DNA from: Calditrichota bacterium
Lineage (GTDB): Bacteria > Zhuqueibacterota > Zhuqueibacteria > Zhuqueibacterales > Geothermadaptataceae
Assembly: GCA_008501545.1 (NCBI GenBank)
Contig: QQUM01000803.1
Span: forward strand, 1 to 5,254
Reading direction: 5' to 3'
DNA length: 5,254 nt
The first letter of the stretch is position 1. Each line of letters begins with the position of its first letter. The position numbers and the translations under genes were made by a program. This document shows positions 1 through 5,254 of the stretch, in pieces. The notes under the pieces are model-generated. The model had not been told where the DNA came from, ran no database searches, and saw nothing but the letters and a program-made list of their open reading frames with translations.

Positions 1-65
1 GGAAAGAAGTGCGTCGCACCTGGCTAAGTTTTATTTCTTATGTGTTTTTTACACTACATCACACA

Positions 66-99
66 AAGATCGACCAGGGAATTACCCCTGATCGATCTT
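66..99 (-). terminator. Long stem-loop downstream of the operon, possible second terminator
   Basis: A 14-bp inverted repeat (66-79 against 86-99) with a 6-nt loop (80-85). Read as plus-strand RNA it contains one C-A mismatch (74/91). Read as minus-strand RNA that position becomes a G-U wobble, so the stem is unbroken only in the transcript of the operon. The run after the stem on the minus strand is only weakly U-rich (UUUGUGUG), so this is not a textbook Rho-independent terminator. It could be a back-up terminator, a 3'-end stabilising or processing structure, or a hairpin shared with a convergent gene to the left. No gene could be supported in 1-65. Confidence 0.5.
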
Positions 100-127
100 C
101 GTAACTGCAATAAATTTATCGGTTTTT

Positions 128-150
128 AAAAAAACCTTGCCTCGCAGGTT
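128..150 (-). terminator. Rho-independent-type terminator overlapping the stop codon of the last gene
   Basis: On the minus strand the stop codon TAA supplies the first two bases of a hairpin. AACCTGC (150-144) pairs with GC(A)AGGTT (140-133), with one bulged A at 138 and a GAG loop (143-141). A run of seven T (134-128) follows at once. The stem is short, about 7 bp with four G-C pairs, but its position exactly at the end of the gene and the T-run make it a credible intrinsic terminator. A competing inverted repeat, GGTTTTTTTAAAAACC (136-121), overlaps the T-run. Confidence 0.6.
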
Positions 151-1549
151 AACCTTCCAGCTCAAATCCTTTACGGTATTCTTTTGTTACGAGAGCGGTC
201 GCTTCTTCGCTGTTGGAGAAGCGCAGATTCGGGCCGTCCCATTGCAGAACCTGGTTGCTCTTGTTCATTTTAATGGCAACATTACCCAGAAGCATGGTTT
301 CTGTCAAACGACCTGCATATTCGAAATTGCTCGTGGTTTCTTTATCCTCCTTAATGGCTTCGATCCATTCTTCATGGATACCGGGAGAACGGGGAATTGT
401 CTTGGGCGGACGCTTGTACTCCTGCATTTTTGTTTCCGGAATGATGCGCGGGCTGCTACCGTAAGTTCCAGCCATGAGCTTGCCTTTTGTCCCGATAAAC
501 AACATACCGCCACCGCCATCACCGAGCTTGCGACCAGGTTCCAGTTCTTCCGGTCGTGGTGGTTGCAAACCGCCATCGAGCCAGGTTAATTTGCAGGCCG
601 GCATATTTTCTCTCTCGGGGAAGGAGTAGGTAACCATCGAGGACATTGGATAGGTCTGCTCATTGTATTTTGAACAGCTGGCTTGCACGGTTGCTGCATC
701 TTTTAATTTGAGTGCCCAGTACGGTTGATCGAAAATGTGCGCACCCATATCGCCGAGAGCACCGGTTCCGAATTCCCACCATCCACGCCATGCAAAGGGA
801 TGGTATGCCGGATGGTAGACGCGCCAGTCGGCAGGGCCAACCCAGGCATTCCAGTTCAGCGTTGGTGGAACCGAGGGGATTTCTTTGGGTTTTTCGATGT
901 TTTGTGGCCAGATTGGGCGGTTTGTCCAGCAGTAAACCTCTTTTACATCACCGAGTGCGCCGTCCCAAATCCACTCATTGATCAGTCGAGTCCCTTCTTT
1001 TGAATGGCCCTGGTTGCCCATTTGGGTTTTTACTTTCATTTCTTTTGCAATTTGCGCCATTCGGCGGGCTTCGTAAATCGTGTGTGTCAATGGTTTTTGC
1101 ACGAAGCAATGTTTGCCTAATTTCATTGCCTGAATGGCCACCGGTGCATGGCTATGGTCCGGTGTACTCACCGTCACTGCATCGATGTCTTTTTCATGCT
1201 TCAGCATGATGCGCCAATCGGTATAAATTTTGGCTTTTTTCAATTGTTCGTACCATTGCAAATCATCTTCTTTGGCCCGTTCGAAAAGCTTTGCGGTGCG
1301 ATCTTCATCGACTTCGCAAAGCGCGACAATATTATTGCCCGGACTGACGGAACGGATGTCCGAATGGCCTTTCCCCTGCACACCAACGCATGCAATGTTG
1401 AGGCGGTCGCTCGGTGCGACAAATCCCGGCCCACCGAGTACATGCCGTGGAACGACTGCAAAAGCCGTTGCGGCAACCGTACTCGTTGTCAGAAAAGTTC
1501 GGCGGGACATTTTCCCTGATTCAACTTGCGATGTATCTTTCTTTTGCAT
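149..1549 (-). CDS. Tat-exported Gfo/Idh/MocA family oxidoreductase
   Basis: Predicted NAD(P)-dependent sugar or polyol dehydrogenase/oxidoreductase of the Gfo/Idh/MocA family, 466 aa from the chosen start. A twin-arginine signal (SRRTFL, residues 15-20) followed by a hydrophobic Ala/Val stretch and PRHVLGG predicts folded export to the periplasm, with the cofactor presumably bound beforehand. The Rossmann glycine motif GVQGKG lies at about 56-61. The family's catalytic EKP motif appears as QKP (about 151-153, Lys 152 kept). The C-terminal domain carries GDMGAHIFD (about 266-274). The C-terminus TKEYRKGFELEG is typical of exported members. An in-frame ATG at 1567 would add six residues but has no ribosome-binding site. 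The ATG at 1549 follows GGAGA by 9 nt, so it was preferred; a third ATG at 1510 lies just before the RR motif. Gene 2 ends 62 bp upstream, and no clear promoter is visible in that gap. The substrate is unknown. Confidence 0.9.
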   Translation of the reverse strand: MQKKDTSQVESGKMSRRTFLTTSTVAATAFAVVPRHVLGGPGFVAPSDRLNIACVGVQGKGHSDIRSVSPGNNIVALCEVDEDRTAKLFERAKEDDLQWYEQLKKAKIYTDWRIMLKHEKDIDAVTVSTPDHSHAPVAIQAMKLGKHCFVQKPLTHTIYEARRMAQIAKEMKVKTQMGNQGHSKEGTRLINEWIWDGALGDVKEVYCWTNRPIWPQNIEKPKEIPSVPPTLNWNAWVGPADWRVYHPAYHPFAWRGWWEFGTGALGDMGAHIFDQPYWALKLKDAATVQASCSKYNEQTYPMSSMVTYSFPERENMPACKLTWLDGGLQPPRPEELEPGRKLGDGGGGMLFIGTKGKLMAGTYGSSPRIIPETKMQEYKRPPKTIPRSPGIHEEWIEAIKEDKETTSNFEYAGRLTETMLLGNVAIKMNKSNQVLQWDGPNLRFSNSEEATALVTKEYRKGFELEG

Positions 1550-1558
1550 GAAACCAAT

Positions 1559-1563
1559 TCTCC
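1559..1563 (-). promoter_or_regulatory. Ribosome-binding site deciding the start at 1549
   Basis: Minus-strand GGAGA, 9 nt before the ATG at 1549. It overlaps the first codons that would be used from the upstream ATG at 1567, and that upstream ATG has no purine-rich site before it. This favours initiation at 1549. Confidence 0.6.
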
Positions 1564-1611
1564 ACATGTATAATTTTCAACAACAAATAGTTTTTGCACA
1601 AATGATTCGTA

Positions 1612-2931
1612 TTACGCTTTGGACTCACCGGGTACAGGGATTTCAACTTGCATATCCACCGGACCCATTGCGTAGGTCTTTGGACCCAATTGCACGTCTG
1701 AACTCATCATTTCTTCCCATGTCACTTTCTTGCCGGTGTAGGCAGAAATTCTTCCCATTATTGCCACGAGGGTTGAATTTGCTGTTTGCTCCGCTTCGAC
1801 ATAAGGCTGGTTCTGCCGGATGGCCGTCACCAGGTCGATATGTTCCTGCAAGTAAGGCGAAATTTTCACGCGTGATGTTTCTTTACCTTCTTCATCGAGC
1901 GGATATTTGTACGTCCAAATGCGGTTGCCTTTTTCGTCAAATATCTCATCACGGCAATTGGAGTAGCCGTTTGTGCCCTGGATGAATTCAGATACACTGT
2001 TCACGCATCCGTCGATTTGCCGGCACATGCTGTGCACATGCATGTCATTATCATAGACATAATCGACGCTGAAGAAATCGTATTGATCACCGGTCACGCG
2101 GCGGTGCCGGGCACCAAAGCCAACAGCTTCAACTGGCAGCTTGCCGGTAAACCAATGAATGACATCGATATTGTGCACGTGCTGCTCAACAATATGGTCG
2201 CCGGATAGCCAGGCCCAGTTGACCCAATCGCGAATCATGTATTCCATATCAGACCAGCCGGATTTGCGGGTACGGTACCACAGTTGTGACTGATTCCAAT
2301 AGCAGTTTGCCGAGACGATATCTCCGATGATGCCGCTGGCGATTTGTTCGTAGCAGGCCTGATAATTTCGTTGGTGGCGCCGTTGGGTTCCGGTACCAAT
2401 GGTCAGACCAAGGGCTTCTGCCCGCTTGGATGCAGCAATAATTTTTCTCGCCCCAACGGGATCGACGGCAACGGGTTTTTCCATGAAAACATTCTTTTTC
2501 GCTTCCACCGCAGCCTCAAACTGTTCAGGGCGAAAATGCGGTGGTGTCGCTAAGATGACGACATCTACATCGGCTTCCAACACTTTTTTGTAAGCGTCAA
2601 AACCGACAAAGCATTTCTCATCGGCCACTTCAACCTGCACATTTTCCTTGATTTTTGCTCTGCTGCTTGCGATACGGTCTTCAAACACATCTGCCATCGC
2701 GACGAGTTGCAGATTGGGGCCTGCTGAAAGAAAATTGATCGCTGCACCGGTTCCCCGGCCACCGCAGCCTATTAATCCGGCTTTGAGCGGGGGACCATCA
2801 ACTGCCTGATCGAGAAAAGTAACGTGATCTACTTGCTTTCTTTTTTGCGTTTCACATCCTGCCATTACAACGCCGGCTGCGGCAGCCATAGCGCCTACTT
2901 CAAGAAACTTGCGTCTGCTTAAATCGCTCAT
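1612..2931 (-). CDS. Tat-exported, probably lipid-anchored Gfo/Idh/MocA family oxidoreductase
   Basis: Predicted NAD(P)-dependent carbohydrate oxidoreductase, 439 aa, a distant paralogue of the last gene of the operon. The N-terminus has a twin-arginine motif SRRKFL (5-10) and an Ala-rich hydrophobic stretch ending in VVMAGC. Cys26 sits in a lipobox-like setting (Met at -3, Ala at -2, Gly at -1), suggesting a Tat-exported lipoprotein. The Rossmann motif GCGGRG is at 55-60, the canonical catalytic EKP at 151-153, and the C-terminal-domain motif HNIDVIHW at 253-260 supplies the Asp/His typical of the active site. Length and domain order are normal for the family. The start ATG overlaps the stop of the cytochrome gene (ATGA), and AGAGGAG lies 6 nt before it, so translational coupling is likely. 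Because it keeps EKP where its neighbour has QKP, the two probably differ in substrate or step. No substrate can be assigned. Confidence 0.92.
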   Translation of the reverse strand: MSDLSRRKFLEVGAMAAAAGVVMAGCETQKRKQVDHVTFLDQAVDGPPLKAGLIGCGGRGTGAAINFLSAGPNLQLVAMADVFEDRIASSRAKIKENVQVEVADEKCFVGFDAYKKVLEADVDVVILATPPHFRPEQFEAAVEAKKNVFMEKPVAVDPVGARKIIAASKRAEALGLTIGTGTQRRHQRNYQACYEQIASGIIGDIVSANCYWNQSQLWYRTRKSGWSDMEYMIRDWVNWAWLSGDHIVEQHVHNIDVIHWFTGKLPVEAVGFGARHRRVTGDQYDFFSVDYVYDNDMHVHSMCRQIDGCVNSVSEFIQGTNGYSNCRDEIFDEKGNRIWTYKYPLDEEGKETSRVKISPYLQEHIDLVTAIRQNQPYVEAEQTANSTLVAIMGRISAYTGKKVTWEEMMSSDVQLGPKTYAMGPVDMQVEIPVPGESKA

Positions 2932-4433
2932 TTTACACTCCTCTGCTTTAAAATTATCGCATCGTATTCACATACGACCCGAAAACCCACTTCGGCATTG
3001 TCCGAATACCACCACAGACTTTTGGGTAGTTGTGGATCGGTGCGCATCCAACTTATGGTGTTTGTTTTATCGCGGTCGGCAACTCTCACCTCACTTGCAT
3101 TGCTTTTGTATGAACCACCACGCACAACATGCTCTTTTCCTGATTCCGGACCCTGTGGATTGTGTGTGACCGCATCAGCGGTGAGTTCTGCATAGGTATC
3201 AGACGCATACCAGTCACTGCAAAATTCTTTCACATTCCCCAGCATGTTTTTCAAACCAAATGGATTCGGTTTTAATTGATGACTTTCTGCAGTTTGTCCG
3301 TGGCTGTTGTTTTGATAGATGACATAATTGTTGATGGTTGTATCGCTGCCGAAAAGCTTGTTCAGCCAGTTGTTCTGGTTGAAATCATCCGGTGAACCCG
3401 GGAAAAAATAAGATCCATCACTGCCGGCCCGACAGGCATATTCCCATTCTGCTTCAGTTGGCAAACGGTAGGATTTACCGGTTTTTTCGGAAAGCCAGCG
3501 GCAATACTGTTCTGCAGCGTAGTACGTCATTGTAATCGCCGGACGTTTTCCTCGTCCCCATCCCTGACTCGGATCACCATACGCGGGTGTTGGGCCGCTC
3601 ACTGCATCGACTGATTTTCCATCTGGTGCAACCTGATCTTCCGTACGACCTGCTTTAGAAGTCGCACGATAATACGCATCAAACTCCTGCCATGAAATTT
3701 CGGTTTCTCCCATCCACATTGAATCGATCCGGACACGGCGTTGCGGCCCTTCATCTGTTTGGCGACCGGGTTCATCTTCAGGGCTCCCAAGTGTAAATTC
3801 GCCACCGGGGATGGCAACCATGGTAAATTCGATAGTGGTTCCAGGTATTTTTTCGGTGAATGTTGCAAAAGAATCGATATCCGTTGCCTCACTGTAAATT
3901 TCAGTTCCCGGCTCAACTTCTTGCTGTGTGATATCAACTCCGGGTTTATGATAGTGCCCGGTTTCGAGATGACAGTTGATGCATCGCAACTCATTTTCTT
4001 TGCGGGAATAATGCAGGTGGGCATCCCGGCCTTTCTCGGATAATCCTTTTGAAAACAGGTTTTGATGGCAGTGGATGCAGGATGCTTTGTATACGTGTCC
4101 CATTGCAGCATCGCGTGTTGAGGCATGTTCCCAATTGAATTCTGAAGGATCTTTAAACCAATGAGAGAGTAAATCACGGGTGCCGGTTTTTGCTTTTTCT
4201 CGAAGGTACGCGAATCCTTCGGGGGGGAGGTGGCAGTCGACGCAGTGTGCGACAGTGCCACTTTTTGTATCGAAGTGAGGGCCTTTTTTCCAGCTTGTCG
4301 TTGCCTGTGGATGCACGTGGCAAGACTGGCAATAGGTATCCGTCGAAGTGGTTTCGATCGCATCTTTGCCAAAAGGAAACAAAATGATTCCGGCAAGAAA
4401 TGGAATGAAAAACTTAATAAATCGTCGCAACAT
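2928..4433 (-). CDS. Membrane-anchored tetraheme NapC/NrfH-type cytochrome c fused to a SUMF1/FGE-like domain
   Basis: A two-part protein of 501 aa. Residues 6-22 form one hydrophobic helix after MLRR, an uncleaved anchor as in NapC/NirT/NrfH quinol dehydrogenases. Four CxxCH heme-binding sites follow: CQSCH (35-39), CVDCH (64-68), CIHCH (119-123) and CINCH (151-155). Additional histidines (63, 91, 103, 113, 139, 141, 160, 162) are possible distal ligands. Known members pass electrons between the quinone pool and periplasmic partners. From about 200 to 488 is a SUMF1/FGE-sulfatase fold, with IPGGEFTLGS, GETEISWQEF, YRLPTEAEWEYACRAG, GNVKEFCSDWY and VRGGSY in the usual order. The active-site Cys pair of true formylglycine-generating enzymes, expected just after GGSY, is replaced by Ser444 and Val449, so sulfatase activation is unlikely; the domain probably binds a ligand or partner. 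The start is 29 bp after the previous gene, with only a weak upstream AGAGA at about 13 nt. Co-location suggests electron transfer for the exported oxidoreductases (inference). Confidence 0.88.
   Translation of the reverse strand: MLRRFIKFFIPFLAGIILFPFGKDAIETTSTDTYCQSCHVHPQATTSWKKGPHFDTKSGTVAHCVDCHLPPEGFAYLREKAKTGTRDLLSHWFKDPSEFNWEHASTRDAAMGHVYKASCIHCHQNLFSKGLSEKGRDAHLHYSRKENELRCINCHLETGHYHKPGVDITQQEVEPGTEIYSEATDIDSFATFTEKIPGTTIEFTMVAIPGGEFTLGSPEDEPGRQTDEGPQRRVRIDSMWMGETEISWQEFDAYYRATSKAGRTEDQVAPDGKSVDAVSGPTPAYGDPSQGWGRGKRPAITMTYYAAEQYCRWLSEKTGKSYRLPTEAEWEYACRAGSDGSYFFPGSPDDFNQNNWLNKLFGSDTTINNYVIYQNNSHGQTAESHQLKPNPFGLKNMLGNVKEFCSDWYASDTYAELTADAVTHNPQGPESGKEHVVRGGSYKSNASEVRVADRDKTNTISWMRTDPQLPKSLWWYSDNAEVGFRVVCEYDAIILKQRSVK
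2938..2944 (-). promoter_or_regulatory. Strong ribosome-binding site inside the end of the cytochrome gene
   Basis: Minus-strand AGAGGAG, 6 nt before the ATG at 2931. It lies within the last codons (Gln-Arg-Ser) of the upstream gene, which ends in the ATGA overlap. The arrangement is typical of translational coupling. Confidence 0.7.
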
Positions 4434-4462
4434 TGGCGCGTTGTTTTCTCTGCTATTTGGGA

Positions 4463-5254
4463 TTAGTCTAAATCACACTTCCGATAGGCATCAATGACCG
4501 CACGTTCGCCTTCTTTACCTTTGCGGCTGTTTCCATGCTCCATGCCGAGAATGCCTGTGAAGCCTTTTTCGTGTATATGTTTGAAAACATTTTTGTAGTT
4601 GATTTCACCTGTTGTTGGCTCTTTACGACCGGGATTGTCACCGATTTGGAAGTATGCTATTTCCTCCCAAGCCAGGTTGATATTCGGAATCAGGTTGCCT
4701 TCCTGAATCTGTTGGTTATAAAGATCATCCAATATCTTGCAGGCAGGGCTGCCAACGGCGCGGCAAATTTCATAGGCTTGCGGTATTTTGGTTAAAAACA
4801 GACCGGGATGATTGTAGAAGTTCAGCGGTTCTAAAACCATGACAAGATCGTGCGGTTCAAGTATCTCGCTGGCACGACGCAAGGATTCAACAACGTTTGC
4901 CGTCTGATAGCCCATGTTCTTGCGCAAATCAACGAATCCTGGGACAACCGTCATCCACGTAGCATTGACACGTTTTGCAACTTCTACTGATTCCCGAATA
5001 TGGCTTAAAAATTCCTCCCGCTTTTCAGCATCGCCATTGGCGAGATTGGGTTCTTTCCAATAGATTTTGTGTGCGACAAATACACCCATCGCCATTTCAC
5101 TTTTCGCAAGCTCTTTGGCACTCTTTTCCTGTGTTTCCACTGAGCGGTTTTTCATTCCATTGTCTTCAAAAGCGGTAAATCCTTCATCAGCCATAAATTT
5201 AAGCTGATCGATTAAATCTTCGCCAGCATGATTTTTAAACATACCGAAGTGAGG
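4463..5254 (-). CDS. Hydroxypyruvate-isomerase-like TIM-barrel protein, N-terminus beyond the window edge
   Basis: Sugar isomerase/epimerase of the AP_endonuc_2 (xylose isomerase-like TIM barrel) superfamily, nearest to the Hyi/OtnI group. An ATG exists at 5242, but the frame stays open to the window edge, adding Pro-His-Phe-Gly before it. PHFGMFKNHAGEDLIDQ resembles the first beta strand and loop of the family, so the true start lies outside and this entry is 5'-partial. Numbered from the Met at 5242, the expected divalent-metal ligands are present: Glu138 (VLEPLN), Asp173 (LDDLYNQQ), Gln199 (YFQIGD) and Glu235 (GMEHG). The hallmark IGDNPGRKEPTTGEINY is at 200-216. Family members interconvert hydroxypyruvate and tartronate semialdehyde, or isomerise 2-keto sugar derivatives; the substrate here is open. 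Any signal peptide would lie outside the window, so its location is unknown. The cytochrome gene follows 29 bp downstream. Confidence 0.88.
   Translation of the reverse strand, partial: PHFGMFKNHAGEDLIDQLKFMADEGFTAFEDNGMKNRSVETQEKSAKELAKSEMAMGVFVAHKIYWKEPNLANGDAEKREEFLSHIRESVEVAKRVNATWMTVVPGFVDLRKNMGYQTANVVESLRRASEILEPHDLVMVLEPLNFYNHPGLFLTKIPQAYEICRAVGSPACKILDDLYNQQIQEGNLIPNINLAWEEIAYFQIGDNPGRKEPTTGEINYKNVFKHIHEKGFTGILGMEHGNSRKGKEGERAVIDAYRKCDLD

Noticed and set aside
9..19. Small palindrome GTGCGTCGCAC near the left edge
   Set aside because: Only a 4-bp stem with a 3-nt loop, no T-run in either direction beyond a mixed pyrimidine tract, and no context to support an operator or terminator.
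3..104. Plus-strand frame open from the window edge to a TAA at 102, possibly the tail of a convergent gene
   Set aside because: Only 33 codons are visible, no family is recognisable, two of three frames are open for a similar distance, and the frame runs through the 14-bp hairpin.
1550..1611. Possible internal promoter in the 62-bp AT-rich gap between the two oxidoreductase genes
   Set aside because: TTGTTG and TATACA on the minus strand are too close together for a sigma-70 promoter, and no convincing Bacteroidota-type -33/-7 pair was found.
1230..1985. 251-codon plus-strand open frame running across the junction of the two oxidoreductase genes
   Set aside because: It is antisense to two well-supported genes, has no recognisable domain, and its composition (Ser, Arg, Pro, Leu, Cys-rich) is that expected of a shadow frame.
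149..2931. Recent tandem duplication of the two Gfo/Idh/MocA genes
   Set aside because: The proteins share fold and motifs but differ strongly in sequence, signal type, catalytic motif and C-terminus, so any duplication is ancient.
3599..4396. 265-codon minus-strand open frame inside the cytochrome-SUMF1 gene in another frame
   Set aside because: It overlaps the gene carrying four CxxCH sites and a full SUMF1 domain, and its own translation has no motif or signal.

Overview
All four genes in this window lie on the minus strand and read from right to left. They look like part of one operon for sugar or polyol oxidation outside the cytoplasm. In transcription order they are: (1) a hydroxypyruvate-isomerase-like TIM-barrel protein whose N-terminus lies beyond the right edge (4463-5254); (2) a membrane-anchored four-heme NapC/NrfH-type cytochrome fused to a SUMF1/formylglycine-generating-enzyme-like domain (2928-4433); (3) a Gfo/Idh/MocA oxidoreductase with a Tat signal and a likely lipoprotein cysteine (1612-2931); (4) a second Tat-exported Gfo/Idh/MocA oxidoreductase (149-1549). 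The gaps in transcription order are 29 bp, a 4-bp ATGA overlap, and 62 bp. The last gene runs directly into a Rho-independent-type terminator that begins at its stop codon, and a second, longer hairpin follows.

Organism: a Gram-negative-type bacterium, since it has Tat-exported oxidoreductases, a lipoprotein and a membrane-anchored multiheme cytochrome. Base composition is roughly 45-50% GC by eye. Tat-exported Gfo/Idh/MocA pairs next to Hyi-like isomerases are typical of Bacteroidota and relatives, Planctomycetota and Verrucomicrobiota. Two of the three visible translation starts have clear Shine-Dalgarno sequences, which is mildly unusual for core Bacteroidota. The phylum cannot be fixed from this window.

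How the genes may work together (inference): the two exported dehydrogenase-fold proteins could oxidise a carbohydrate, for example to a keto-sugar. The isomerase-like protein could rearrange or epimerise a keto/aldose intermediate. The tetraheme cytochrome could link the process to the quinone pool. The most unusual element is the cytochrome-SUMF1 fusion. Its SUMF1-like part has lost both catalytic cysteines of true formylglycine-generating enzymes, so it is probably a binding or structural module. The substrate is not evident from the sequence. Outside the four genes there is only the 3' flank (1-148), which holds the two hairpins, and short intergenic gaps.
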